Assembly: GCA_021297855.1 (NCBI GenBank)
Contig: JAJTHM010000021.1
Span: 1-38,822 of the forward strand
Direction: 5' to 3'
From: Sphingobacteriales bacterium
GTDB taxonomy: Bacteria; Bacteroidota; Bacteroidia; Chitinophagales; JADJOU01
Length of the DNA: 38,822 nt
Shown: positions 9,019 to 17,062 of the stretch, piece by piece
Position numbering within the stretch: the stretch's first letter is position 1
Layout: each line of letters begins with the position of its first letter
The notes under the pieces: model-generated
Told to the model about the DNA's origin: nothing
Seen by the model: the letters and a program-made list of their open reading frames with translations, nothing else
Database searches by the model: none
Translations under genes and position numbers: made by a program

Positions 9019-9684
9019 ATGATAAAATTGTTTTTAATTTTAAATGTGTTTGGAGAAAATCTATTGAATCATTATGATGGGAAAGATGCCACCTTTGAGA
9101 TACTGGCGATGCTTCTGATTTCCGCCATTTTCGGTTTTCTGTTCCGTCATTTCATTGGATTTAGAAAAAAAGAATTTATCATAGAGCAGGAAAAGAGTTA
9201 TGGTGATTCAGACAGCGGAGATTTATCGTCTCAATTAGCTAGATTGACAGAGGAAATAGATCGATTGTCAACGGTATGCTCTAGAAATCCTTCTATGGAG
9301 GATTCGGAAAAAAACTCCTTAAAATCTGGTACTTCGAATAGTAAAGAGAAGATATCTCATAAAATCCTAGCACAAGAAGAAGTTCGAGTAGAACAAAAAA
9401 ATGATAAGGCAAAAGTTGGCAACTCTAAGAAAGATGACCTCAAAGTCATAGAGGGCATCGGACCAGCATTAGAAAAAATGTTGAACGAAAACAATATATT
9501 TACCTATAGTCATTTAGCCAATCATTCGGTGGCTCAACTTGAAAATATGCTTGATAAAGCTGGCCCTCGATTTAGAGTTCATGTGCCTGAGACGTGGCCA
9601 GAACAAGCCAGTCTTCTCCGCGATGGTGAAATCGAAGCCTTCAAAACTCTTACGGAGAGATTGAAAGGTGGAAGAAGGGTTTAG
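9019..9684 (+). CDS. Membrane-anchored helix-hairpin-helix protein
   Basis: Protein of 221 residues. A hydrophobic membrane stretch at about 28-46 (ILAMLLISAIFGFLF) is followed by a charged, coiled-coil-prone linker (about 50-135). The C-terminal domain opens with DDLKVIEGIGPALEKMLNEN, a helix-hairpin-helix signature (I-x-GIGP), and continues with FTYSHLA and then AGPRFRVHVPETWPEQA. This C-terminal unit is familiar from Bacteroidota proteins, often behind a membrane helix, and resembles the HhH modules of DNA or RNA binding proteins. Its true ligand is not known to me. It probably shares a transcript with the OmpA-domain gene upstream. The fold is fairly sure, the function open. Confidence 0.8.
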   Translation: MIKLFLILNVFGENLLNHYDGKDATFEILAMLLISAIFGFLFRHFIGFRKKEFIIEQEKSYGDSDSGDLSSQLARLTEEIDRLSTVCSRNPSMEDSEKNSLKSGTSNSKEKISHKILAQEEVRVEQKNDKAKVGNSKKDDLKVIEGIGPALEKMLNENNIFTYSHLANHSVAQLENMLDKAGPRFRVHVPETWPEQASLLRDGEIEAFKTLTERLKGGRRV

Positions 9685-9739
9685 TATAAACTTTGTAAAT
9701 TCTTGATAAAACCACCAGCCAAAGGTATATCTAGTAAAA

Positions 9740-10012
9740 ATGAGGCTTTGTTTATCGATTTGTTTTTTTATATCATTTATTTTAGTAGTATTTATATCAT
9801 TTTCATATAGAAATTTAAATATTATAACAGAAGACTTTTATGAGCAGTTTGAATATGTAATTGTAGGAATAGTATTAGTTAGCATAATAAATTTCGGATT
9901 TGGTTTAATGTCTGATGAGAAGAAAATAATAAAATCAATTTTAGCGGTGTTTAGTAAAATAAATGTCTTGATAGCACATTATTCTTATAATGCCTACTTT
10001 AATCCTTATTAA
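9740..10012 (+). CDS. Small two-helix membrane protein, unknown
   Basis: A 90-residue open frame that I do not recognise. Two hydrophobic stretches are visible: residues 3-22 (a signal-like or transmembrane helix) and about 38-56 (YVIVGIVLVSIINFGFGL). The tail is short, basic and aromatic. Codon use is very AT-rich, more so than in its neighbours. It lies 55 bases after the helix-hairpin-helix gene on the same strand and could be read through from it. It is short and without known relatives, so it may be a spurious frame, but the paired membrane helices and an ATG start in a gap favour a real gene. Confidence 0.5.
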   Translation: MRLCLSICFFISFILVVFISFSYRNLNIITEDFYEQFEYVIVGIVLVSIINFGFGLMSDEKKIIKSILAVFSKINVLIAHYSYNAYFNPY

Positions 10013-10229
10013 CTTAAGACATAATACTTTTTTCCTAATAGCACAGAGATGTATCGCTGAAGTCTAGCGCAGATTTAAATGAAGGGTCTCCGTGCATTCA
10101 ACTAAGACGAATGATAGATGGGAAACTAGAATACACTCTGGTGATGTGGCTAGTGGTATCTCCGCTCAAAGTAAGTAATATAAAATTCGTGAATTCGTGG
10201 CAAAACCCTTCCATTTTTCCAAAAAATTG
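10013..10229. other. Intergenic region with decayed repeat words
   Basis: No gene is seen in the roughly 215 bases before the carboxylase promoter. The region holds scattered fragments of short-word repeats (CACAGAG, CTCCGTG) and a perfect two-copy AATTCGTG array near its right end. Confidence 0.5.
10184..10199. repeat. AATTCGTG tandem pair
   Basis: AATTCGTG occurs twice without a gap (10184-10191 and 10192-10199), followed by GCAAAACCC. It is one of several short-word repeat families in the gaps of this window and sits just upstream of the pccB promoter. Confidence 0.6.
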
Positions 10230-10237
10230 TAAGTTTG
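10230..10237 (+). promoter_or_regulatory. -7 promoter element of pccB (TAAGTTTG)
   Basis: TAAGTTTG fits TAnnTTTG exactly. Transcription would start near 10243, which places the TTG codon at 10235 inside the promoter and rules it out as a start. The first usable codon is the ATG at 10259. No convincing TTG is seen at the -33 position. Confidence 0.6.
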
Positions 10238-10258
10238 TCTTTTATCGAATATAGACAG

Positions 10259-11797
10259 ATGAATGCATTTGAAAAATTAGAGCACTATAGGCAATTAGCG
10301 AAGAAAGGTGGCGGTGATAAGCGCATAGAATCTCAGCACAAGAAAGGTAAGCTCACCGCGAGAGAGCGTCTAGAAATATTATTAGACCCTGATTCTTTTG
10401 AGGAAATAGGGATGTTTGTCGAGCATAGATGTACCGACTTCGATATGCAAAATGAAAAATACCTCGGCGATGGTGTGGTAACGGGTCATGGCACAATTGA
10501 AGGTCGGCTAGTTTATTTTTTTTCTCAGGATTTTACTGTATTTGGAGGCTCTCTTTCAGAAACGCATGCAGAGAAAATTTGCAAAATTATGGATTTGGCG
10601 ATTCAGAATGGTGCGCCGATTATAGGTTTGAATGACAGTGGAGGTGCTCGAATTCAAGAAGGTGTCAGTTCGCTCGGTGGCTATGCTGATATTTTTTGGA
10701 GAAATACGAAAGCTAGTGGAGTCATACCACAAATATCGGCTGTTATGGGCCCATGTGCAGGCGGGGCAGTTTATTCCCCCGCCATTACGGACTTTATTTT
10801 TATGGTGGAGAAGACAAGTTATATGTTCGTCACGGGACCAAACGTAGTCAAAACAGTGACCCACGAAGATATTACGAGTGAAGAATTAGGCGGCGCGGAT
10901 ACGCATGCGAGCATTAGCGGGGTTACCCATTTCAAAGCGCCTAATGAAGTGGAATGTCTCCGAATGATAAGAAAATTGGTGGGTTATTTGCCGCAGAATT
11001 GTGAGGACACAGCTTATCAAAACGAGTTTAGTATTGGAAATGAATCTAGAGAAAAACTAGATACTCTTATTCCTGCCAGTCCTAACCAGCCTTACGATAT
11101 GCACGAGGTGATTGAGGGAATTATCGATGAAGGTAGTTTTTTTGAAGTGCATAAGGATTGGGCTGAAAATATCATTTGTGGCTTCTCACGAATTGGAGGA
11201 CGCAGTGTAGGTATTGTCGCTAATCAGCCGAGCAGCATGGCGGGTGTTTTGGATATCAACTCAAGTAGAAAGGCAGCGCGTTTCGTTCGTTTCTGCGATG
11301 CTTTTAATATTCCATTATTGACCTTGGTCGATGTCCCTGGCTTTCTACCTGGAAAGGATCAGGAGTGGCAAGGGATAATAACGAATGGGGCTAAATTATT
11401 ATTCGCTTTTAGTGAGGCCACGGTGCCTAAAATAACCGTGATTACGAGGAAAGCTTATGGTGGTGCCTACGACGTCATGAATTCTAAACATATTGGTGCG
11501 GATGTCAATTTAGCTTGGCCCACAGCAGAAATAGCCGTGATGGGGGCTAAGGGAGCTGCGGAGATTATTTTCAAAAATGAAATCAATACTTCGAATGATA
11601 AAGAAGCGACATGGAAAGAAAAAGAATTAGACTATACGGAGAAATTTGCAAATCCTTATAAGGCAGCAGCTAGAGGGTTTATTGATGAGGTTATCTTCCC
11701 TCGAGAAACCAGATTGAAAGTGATTAAAGCATTCACCATGCTAGAAAATAAGGTAGTCAATTTGCCCAAAAAGAAGCATGATAATATTCCGCTTTAA
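10259..11797 (+). CDS. pccB: Propionyl-CoA (acyl-CoA) carboxylase beta subunit
   Basis: Carboxyltransferase subunit of a biotin-dependent acyl-CoA carboxylase: it moves the carboxyl group from carboxybiotin to propionyl-CoA (or a related acyl-CoA), giving methylmalonyl-CoA. About 512 residues, the normal family length. Both crotonase-like halves carry their oxyanion-hole motifs: [16 protein letters not shown] and [12 protein letters not shown] in the N-half, [16 protein letters not shown] and [19 protein letters not shown] in the C-half. The Asp in GGAYDVM fits, by my recollection, the residue that favours propionyl-CoA over acetyl-CoA. The ATG at 10259 is chosen because the promoter overlaps any earlier start. 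The biotin carboxylase/BCCP alpha subunit is not adjacent. Family certain, exact substrate inferred. Confidence 0.93.
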   Translation: MNAFEKLEHYRQLAKKGGGDKRIESQHKKGKLTARERLEILLDPDSFEEIGMFVEHRCTDFDMQNEKYLGDGVVTGHGTIEGRLVYFFSQDFTVFGGSLSETHAEKICKIMDLAIQNGAPIIGLNDSGGARIQEGVSSLGGYADIFWRNTKASGVIPQISAVMGPCAGGAVYSPAITDFIFMVEKTSYMFVTGPNVVKTVTHEDITSEELGGADTHASISGVTHFKAPNEVECLRMIRKLVGYLPQNCEDTAYQNEFSIGNESREKLDTLIPASPNQPYDMHEVIEGIIDEGSFFEVHKDWAENIICGFSRIGGRSVGIVANQPSSMAGVLDINSSRKAARFVRFCDAFNIPLLTLVDVPGFLPGKDQEWQGIITNGAKLLFAFSEATVPKITVITRKAYGGAYDVMNSKHIGADVNLAWPTAEIAVMGAKGAAEIIFKNEINTSNDKEATWKEKELDYTEKFANPYKAAARGFIDEVIFPRETRLKVIKAFTMLENKVVNLPKKKHDNIPL

Positions 11798-11819
11798 TTT
11801 TGAATGTTGAATTTTTAAA

Positions 11820-11860
11820 TTTAAATATGGATGCGATGTGGGTGTTTATGCATATTTAAA
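11820..11860. repeat. Inverted repeat downstream of pccB
   Basis: TTTAAATATG (11820-11829) and its perfect complement CATATTTAAA (11851-11860) enclose a 21-base loop. The stem is AT-only with no T tract after it, so it is a weak candidate for a plus-strand terminator; it may instead be an operator or a remnant element. Confidence 0.4.
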
Positions 11861-11884
11861 AACACAAAAGATAATTCTAGCTGC

Positions 11885-11913
11885 AACTAACCACTATATT
11901 AACTAACCACTAT
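11885..11913. repeat. Direct repeat AACTAACCACTAT x2
   Basis: The 13-base word AACTAACCACTAT occurs perfectly at 11885-11897 and 11901-11913, three bases before the ATG of the methyltransferase gene. It resembles the ACCACTA/CCACTA words at 1463-1511. It may simply be repeat text at the gene's 5' end. Confidence 0.6.
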
Positions 11914-11916
11914 TAC

Positions 11917-12702
11917 ATGTACGAATTTCATACAAACACACAATGGTATTACGAAATGCAAACTCTCAATGCAGAGAAGGCTGTATTGCCATTTATTGAA
12001 GAGGCTTTTCCAATTCAGGACGGTTTGAAGGTATTGGAGGTGGGCTGTGCAGAAGGAGGCGTTCTCAAAGCCTTTATAAAAAGAGGGTGTTATGGAGTGG
12101 GCGTAGAGCTTGATGCGCCGAGACTGGAAACGGCAAAGGAATTGAACGCTGAATATATCCAAAACAATCAAGCTCAGTTTATCGCAAAAAACATTTATGA
12201 TGCTAGTTTTCAGACAGAATTCAATGAGTATTTTGATTTAATTATACTAAAAGATGTCATAGAGCATATCCATGAGCAGGAAAAAGTTATGCCAGTACTA
12301 AAACAATATCTCAAAAAAGGAGGGTGTATATTTTTCGGGTTTCCACCATTCAATATGCCTTTTGGAGGTCATCAGCAAATTTCAACGAATAAATTTTTTG
12401 CCAAGCTTCCCTATTCTCATGTTTTACCAATGCCATTATTTAAACTATTTCTAAAAGTATTGGGAGTGCCTTCCCCTGAGGCATTTATAGAAATAAAAGA
12501 AACTGGAATATCTACGGCTAGATTTGAGCGAATAGTGAAAGACACTTCCTTAGAAATAATCAATGAAAAACATTTTCTATTAAATCCTATTTATGAATAT
12601 AAATTTGGACTCAAGCCTCGGGTTCAGTTTTCCATTATCAAGGCTATTCCATATTTTAGAGATTTCTTGACGACCTGTGTTTTTTATTTGGTAAGAAAAT
12701 GA
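11917..12702 (+). CDS. Class I SAM-dependent methyltransferase
   Basis: Methyltransferase of 261 residues with a Rossmann-like SAM fold. Motif I is VLEVGCAEGG (39-48). The acidic residue that binds the SAM ribose is Glu65 in GVELD. The post-motif IV region DLIILKDVIEHIHEQEK and a motif V-like LKKGGCIFFGFPPFN follow. The C-terminal third is long and hydrophobic, as in methyltransferases acting on lipids, glycans or small molecules, but the acceptor cannot be told from sequence. It is the first gene of a six-gene overlapping cluster: its stop overlaps the start of the peroxidase gene (ATGA at 12699-12702), so translation is probably coupled. No TAnnTTTG promoter is obvious upstream. Confidence 0.85.
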   Translation: MYEFHTNTQWYYEMQTLNAEKAVLPFIEEAFPIQDGLKVLEVGCAEGGVLKAFIKRGCYGVGVELDAPRLETAKELNAEYIQNNQAQFIAKNIYDASFQTEFNEYFDLIILKDVIEHIHEQEKVMPVLKQYLKKGGCIFFGFPPFNMPFGGHQQISTNKFFAKLPYSHVLPMPLFKLFLKVLGVPSPEAFIEIKETGISTARFERIVKDTSLEIINEKHFLLNPIYEYKFGLKPRVQFSIIKAIPYFRDFLTTCVFYLVRK

Positions 12703-13697
12703 AACGAATAATTTTTTTAATATTTTCAGTTTTAATCATGTCCTTGTTGAGTACCAAGGTCAAAGTTTTAAACAAGGCAGATATTGGTAAAAAGCTATTT
12801 TTCGACACGCGTCTCTCAAAAAACAATAAAATAAGTTGTGCTTCTTGTCATAAGCCCCAGTTCGCCTTTGCTGATACATCAGCGGTGAGCATAGGGGTAT
12901 ATGGCAGAAAAGGAAAACGCAATAGTCCGAGTGTCATGAATATGAGTTCACGTGAAGTCTTTTTTTATGATGGACGTGCGAAAACGTTGGAAGAGCAAGC
13001 TTCATTCCCTATCCAAGATCATAACGAAATGGATATATTGGTGGATGCTGCATTCGTTAGAATAGTTCAAGACAAGTCCTATCAAAACTACTTCAAAAAA
13101 ATATATGGCGAATCGCCCAATCGAATGAATATACTCAATGCTATAGCTGAGTTTGAGCGAACCTTGGAGTCAACGAGCCCGTTTGATAAGTATATGGCAG
13201 GAAATGAAAATGCAATAAGCGCCTCAGCCAAAAGAGGTCATCAGTTGTTTCTAGATCCTAAAAATAAATGCTTTGAATGTCATTTCTCACCAGATTTTAC
13301 AGGGGATGAATTTAAAAATATAGGCTTATTTGATGGCAAGAGATACAATGATAGCGGGCGATACAATATCACAAAGAACCCTTTTGATTTAGGTAAGTTT
13401 AAAGTGCCAGGATTGCGAAATGTAGCAGTCACAGCCCCCTATATGCATGATGGGAGTTTGAAGACACTCAAAGAAGTTATGCGGTATTATAATGACATAT
13501 ATTCTGTAGTGTCTCATCCTATCAATGAGGACAGTTTGGTAAAAGGAAAATTGAAATTAACGGAAACAGATATAGTGGATATCGAAAATTTCTTAATTTC
13601 GCTGACTGATCCACAATTTAATCATCTACTTCATGGAAAAAATATTAATCATAGGCGAAGAAAATTTAAGCCAATTACTTCGAAAAAAACTCGATAA
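12699..13697 (+). CDS. Di-haem cytochrome c peroxidase (CcpA/MauG family)
   Basis: Exported di-haem peroxidase family protein of 332 residues. A signal or anchor helix is at 2-17. The two covalent haem sites are CASCH (47-51) and CFECH (191-195). The C-terminal haem region has VPGLRNVAVTAPYMHDGSLKTL, whose Met249 is the likely distal ligand of the high-potential haem; MauG-type enzymes have Tyr there. Known members reduce hydrogen peroxide or oxidise protein or small-molecule substrates in the periplasm. Cytochrome c maturation would be required, and a CcmE-like gene lies at 37850-38239. The last ~22 codons overlap the next gene in another frame by 65 bases; the conserved domain ends before the overlap. 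Confidence 0.9.
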   Translation: MKRIIFLIFSVLIMSLLSTKVKVLNKADIGKKLFFDTRLSKNNKISCASCHKPQFAFADTSAVSIGVYGRKGKRNSPSVMNMSSREVFFYDGRAKTLEEQASFPIQDHNEMDILVDAAFVRIVQDKSYQNYFKKIYGESPNRMNILNAIAEFERTLESTSPFDKYMAGNENAISASAKRGHQLFLDPKNKCFECHFSPDFTGDEFKNIGLFDGKRYNDSGRYNITKNPFDLGKFKVPGLRNVAVTAPYMHDGSLKTLKEVMRYYNDIYSVVSHPINEDSLVKGKLKLTETDIVDIENFLISLTDPQFNHLLHGKNINHRRRKFKPITSKKTR

Positions 13698-14286
13698 TAA
13701 GGGCTTTGAAATTGAGATTTCTGATGGAGATGATGAAGAAGATTTCAAGGAGTTCGATGTTATTTTTGATTTAAACTTTGATGATGATTCAGAAAATTTT
13801 CCCATCTATGCAGGATTGAGGGATAAGCTTCTCTTTCTATCCTCCGTAAAACAAAGTCTGTCAGAGGCCTCTTATATCTATCCAGCCAAGGTTCGATCTA
13901 GAATTTTTGGCATCAATGCAATCGAACATTATCTGAAGTTGGATACAATAGAGTTATCTGCTTTTCGCAAGAATGAGTGGAACTTTGCGCAGGATTTTTT
14001 CTCCAAGTTTGGACTCAAAACGATGCAAGTGGAAGACATCGTTGGTATGTATCGACCGCGTGTCGATTTTCTGGGATGGAATGAAAGAATCAAGTTGCTC
14101 AATGAAAACATCATTTCTCTTGAACACAATTGTTTTTACAAAGATTTCCAATTTATTGATCAAATAGGCGTTACCTCCATATTTGAAGTGCTTATGGCTA
14201 TCTATGAAGATACAAAAGATACCTGTTATCTGCCCTCGCCATTACTCAAGAGAAAATATCTGAGAAATCATAGTTTTGTGAAATGA
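13633..14286 (+). CDS. Degenerate 3-hydroxyacyl-CoA dehydrogenase-like protein
   Basis: A 217-residue protein that I read as a decayed relative of 3-hydroxyacyl-CoA dehydrogenase. The C-terminal end fits that family's helical domain: IDQIGVTSIFEVLMAIYED, then YLPSPLLKRKYL, matching the usual 'D.IGLD..L.VM..LY....D..Y.PSPLL'. The middle FGLKTMQVEDIVGMYRPRVD corresponds to the 'LGK.PV.V.D.PGF..NR' stretch. The N-terminus ILIIGEENLSQLL sits where a GxGxxG NAD-binding loop would be, but the glycines are gone, and an acidic insert (DGDDEEDFKEFD) follows. NAD binding is therefore doubtful. It starts inside the peroxidase gene (65-base overlap) and overlaps the next gene by 4 bases. It may be a structural or regulatory paralogue. 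The relationship is by eye and needs a profile search. Confidence 0.6.
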   Translation: MEKILIIGEENLSQLLRKKLDNKGFEIEISDGDDEEDFKEFDVIFDLNFDDDSENFPIYAGLRDKLLFLSSVKQSLSEASYIYPAKVRSRIFGINAIEHYLKLDTIELSAFRKNEWNFAQDFFSKFGLKTMQVEDIVGMYRPRVDFLGWNERIKLLNENIISLEHNCFYKDFQFIDQIGVTSIFEVLMAIYEDTKDTCYLPSPLLKRKYLRNHSFVK

Positions 14287-15524
14287 TGCTAATTTATATT
14301 TCTGCTCCTAGTTCACGCCTGCACTATGTCTTTGACTTCGTGTTGCGTGAAACTTTGGCTACGGAGTATGAATTTACGTCTAATTTAGATTTTTATAATT
14401 CCTCAGACAATAGATTCAAATGGTCTTATGGGCAAGAATTAAATAATACGCCTTCACTGCCAGCAGCAGCTATTTTGTGGCAGACGAACATTGATCATCA
14501 GCCTTGTTCGAAATTAGTACGAGAAGATATTATTCCTATTTTTGAAACGGAGGCCTACGGTGAAATTAATTTCGATGTATTGGCTTCTATTTTTTATTTG
14601 ATTTCACGTTATGAAGAGTATTTGCCTTGTGTCAAGGATAAACATGATCGTTATGCAGCCATCCAGAGTATAGCTTATCAATATGGATTTCTAGAAACGG
14701 CTATGGTCAATCGCTACATACTATGGCTAGTGCGATGGCTGAGAAGTCATTTTCCTGCTTTAGATATAAGAATACCTAAACCCAAAGCGCTCCTAACGGT
14801 GGATATAGATCACCCATTTTATACTAAAGATGTATCGTTAGGGAAATGGATCAAACGCAGTTTGAAAGAATTCAGTTTTCTGAGTGAGACTGACAAGTAT
14901 GATACAACCGATTTTATGTTGGAAACATTAGGCGAATTGGCATCTATATTTTTCATACTGTGTCCTAAGAATCCAAGCGATATGGATCATTTCAATCAAA
15001 GGGACTCATCCGCTTTCATAGATTTGATAAAAAAGTTAAAAGCTAAGACGAAAATGGGTTTGCATCCATCCTACTTTTCAGAAGAAAAAGGTCTTCTCGA
15101 AGAAGAGTTGTCATGGTTGTCGTCCTATCATGAACGCCCACTGAAATCCACTCGTTTTCATTACCTGCGTTTTGATATAGAGACTACGCCGAGCTTACTA
15201 ATGAAAGCGGGAATTCAAAATGATTTTTCACTTGGATATGGAACGCATGCAGGTTTTAGAACGAGTTGCAGTCTGCCTTTATATTTATTTGATTTGAAAA
15301 AGAACCGAAAAACAAATTTGAAAATATATACCCCATGCATTATGGATAGTGTTTTTAAATATGGAGAAGTAGATAATTTTGATGAAAAATCAAATCAATT
15401 GATAGAAGAAGTACAAAATTATGGAGGCGTTTTTATCCCTATTTTTCATAATGATATAGTGGCTGATGAAGAGTGGCAAAAAAAATTCTTAAACTGCGTG
15501 GATAAAATGAAAACCCTAGGATAA
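14283..15524 (+). CDS. Polysaccharide deacetylase family protein (DUF7033-type)
   Basis: A 413-residue protein. The N-terminal half has the signature FDVLASIFYLISRYEEYL (near residue 98), typical of the DUF7033 domain that precedes an NodB-like deacetylase fold in Bacteroidota. The second half carries LLTVDIDHPF (the Asp-containing first motif of the fold), GLHPSYFS (the metal-binding His motif) and RFHYLRFDIETTPSLL followed by GYGTHAGFRTSCSLPLYLFD. Such proteins probably deacetylate an envelope or exported glycan, but the substrate is unknown. There is no signal peptide, so a cytoplasmic site is suggested. It overlaps the gene before by ATGA and lies 2 bases before the HAD gene. Confidence 0.83.
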   Translation: MMLIYISAPSSRLHYVFDFVLRETLATEYEFTSNLDFYNSSDNRFKWSYGQELNNTPSLPAAAILWQTNIDHQPCSKLVREDIIPIFETEAYGEINFDVLASIFYLISRYEEYLPCVKDKHDRYAAIQSIAYQYGFLETAMVNRYILWLVRWLRSHFPALDIRIPKPKALLTVDIDHPFYTKDVSLGKWIKRSLKEFSFLSETDKYDTTDFMLETLGELASIFFILCPKNPSDMDHFNQRDSSAFIDLIKKLKAKTKMGLHPSYFSEEKGLLEEELSWLSSYHERPLKSTRFHYLRFDIETTPSLLMKAGIQNDFSLGYGTHAGFRTSCSLPLYLFDLKKNRKTNLKIYTPCIMDSVFKYGEVDNFDEKSNQLIEEVQNYGGVFIPIFHNDIVADEEWQKKFLNCVDKMKTLG

Positions 15525-15526
15525 CT

Positions 15527-16114
15527 ATGTTATTTTTATTTGATATCGATGGAGTAATCAATATATCGACTTATTTTACAGAAAAATATACGGAAGAATT
15601 TGGTGTAGAAATGGCTGTGTTTGATGATTTCTTTAAAAATGAATTTCCTTTTACGTTAACAAATGAAACAGATTTGCTCTCTATTTTGCCAAAATATTTA
15701 GCTACTTGGAAGTGGGATAAGAGTCCAGAAGAATTTCTTGCTTATTGGTTTCAAAATGATGTAAAAATAGACAAAGAACTTTTACTTATTATTCGACACT
15801 ACCGAAGTTTAGGCATTAAAATTGGAATGGCATCACAACAAGAGAAGTACAGAAAAGATTTTTTGTTGAGCCTAGACGGACTTGGAGAAGAGTTTGACTG
15901 TTTTTATTTCAGCTGTGACCTAGGTTATTTAAAATCAGATAGAAAATTTTATGAGACGTTATTAGAGAATGAATCATCTCCTATTTTCTTTTGGGACGAC
16001 ACTCCTGCGGTGGTAGAAAAAGCAAATCAATGCGGATTTCAGGCTTATCTTTATCATGACAATCAAAAACTGAAGCAACAAATTGATGACATTTTAAAGC
16101 ATAATGAGTTTTAA
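15527..16114 (+). CDS. HAD-like hydrolase
   Basis: A haloacid-dehalogenase superfamily phosphatase of 195 residues with the full catalytic set: motif I FDIDG (Asp6 nucleophile, Asp8 acid/base), motif II GMASQQ (Ser103), the motif III lysine in GYLKSDRKFYE (about 136) and motif IV FFWDDTP (Asp157/158). The helical cap sits between motifs I and II, as in subfamily IA. The substrate is not predictable. It lies 2 bases after the deacetylase-like gene and overlaps the following acyltransferase-like gene by 11 bases, which points to one co-translated unit and a possible role in sugar-phosphate or acyl-phosphate handling. Confidence 0.85.
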   Translation: MLFLFDIDGVINISTYFTEKYTEEFGVEMAVFDDFFKNEFPFTLTNETDLLSILPKYLATWKWDKSPEEFLAYWFQNDVKIDKELLLIIRHYRSLGIKIGMASQQEKYRKDFLLSLDGLGEEFDCFYFSCDLGYLKSDRKFYETLLENESSPIFFWDDTPAVVEKANQCGFQAYLYHDNQKLKQQIDDILKHNEF

Positions 16115-16967
16115 AGTTATACATAGTTCTAAGCTAGACGCAGAGAAATGGAATCTGTGCGTAGAGAAATATCAAATGGATATTTATAATGAATATCATT
16201 TTTTGAATGCTGTCTGTCTGGACAATTGGTATGGTTTTGTATGGGGAGATTATGAAAAAATTCTACCCTTTTATCAAAAGAAAAAATGGGGTATTATACC
16301 CTATGTCTGTATGCCACCTTTTTGCCAGAAGTTTGATAATAGATGGTTGTCTAACAAAGAATGGAATTCGGCTATGAAATTTTTGAAAGCGCGGAATCTA
16401 AAAATTGATTATTCAGTAGTCGATAGAAAAAATGAAGCTGAATATTTAGAACGATTCAATTATGTTTTGGATAAAACAAAGATGTCTTTAGAGGAAATAA
16501 AGCACAATTATTCTTCATTACTAGTCAAAAATTTGGCAAGGGCAAAAAAAGAAATAGAGTTAAATATAGAATTTTCTCATGTTGCTCTCGAGATGTTTCT
16601 TAGCAGTTTACCTAGTTTTGGAAAATTAGTTTTGAAAAAATATGCTTCAAATTTTTGGAACCTCAAAGCTAGGCGGCTAAAATATTATTATGCTCTTGAT
16701 AAAAATAACAATAGACCTCTTGCGATTCTTATGTATGCGCAGCTTGGCAGTAAGGTTTATTTACTTTTTCCCTATACCACGGAGGAGGGAAAGAAAAAAC
16801 AAGCTATGAGTTTTCTAATAGATTCATTAATAGAAATGACTGAAATTGAAGTTGTTGATTTTGAAGGATCTAGTATAGATTCTATCGCTAATTTCTACTC
16901 TCAATTCGGTGCTCAGAAGCGATCCTATTGGGTTCTTCATTGGAAAAATCGCTTTTTCCCATTTTAA
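16104..16967 (+). CDS. FemAB/GNAT-like acyltransferase
   Basis: A 287-residue protein with the layout of Bacteroidota FemAB-like (GNAT fold) proteins. The N-terminus has WNLCVEKYQMDIYNEYHFLN, where this family places a 'W...I..sp.g.iY....yLd' segment. The C-terminal GNAT half has LKYYYALDKNNNRPLAILMY, then VVDFEGSSIDSIANFYSQFG, close to the common 'DFEGS...GVA.FK..FGA' ending. FemAB relatives add amino acids to peptidoglycan or transfer acyl groups to glycans or lipids; the substrate here is unknown. It is the last gene of the overlapping cluster; ribosomal protein S1 follows with its own promoter. Sequence divergence from textbook FemAB is high. Confidence 0.7.
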   Translation: MSFKVIHSSKLDAEKWNLCVEKYQMDIYNEYHFLNAVCLDNWYGFVWGDYEKILPFYQKKKWGIIPYVCMPPFCQKFDNRWLSNKEWNSAMKFLKARNLKIDYSVVDRKNEAEYLERFNYVLDKTKMSLEEIKHNYSSLLVKNLARAKKEIELNIEFSHVALEMFLSSLPSFGKLVLKKYASNFWNLKARRLKYYYALDKNNNRPLAILMYAQLGSKVYLLFPYTTEEGKKKQAMSFLIDSLIEMTEIEVVDFEGSSIDSIANFYSQFGAQKRSYWVLHWKNRFFPF

Positions 16968-16992
16968 TCCTTCATTTTTAATAATTTATGGA

Positions 16993-17000
16993 TATCTTTG
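16993..17000 (+). promoter_or_regulatory. -7 promoter element of rpsA (TATCTTTG)
   Basis: TATCTTTG matches TAnnTTTG and is followed by CA, giving a predicted start near 17005-17006, at the base of the hairpin at 17004-17023. No clear TTG at -33. It separates rpsA from the upstream cluster. Confidence 0.65.
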
Positions 17001-17003
17001 CAC

Positions 17004-17023
17004 TCCCATTTTTTGGAATGGGA
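17004..17023 (+). promoter_or_regulatory. 5'-terminal hairpin in the rpsA leader
   Basis: TCCCATT (17004-17010) pairs perfectly with AATGGGA (17017-17023) around a TTTTGG loop. It falls at the predicted 5' end of the S1 mRNA, about 40 bases before the start codon. A stability or autoregulatory role is possible but unproven. Confidence 0.45.
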
Positions 17024-17062
17024 ATAAACCCTATTATTTAACCCTTAAAAATCAAACTTGCA

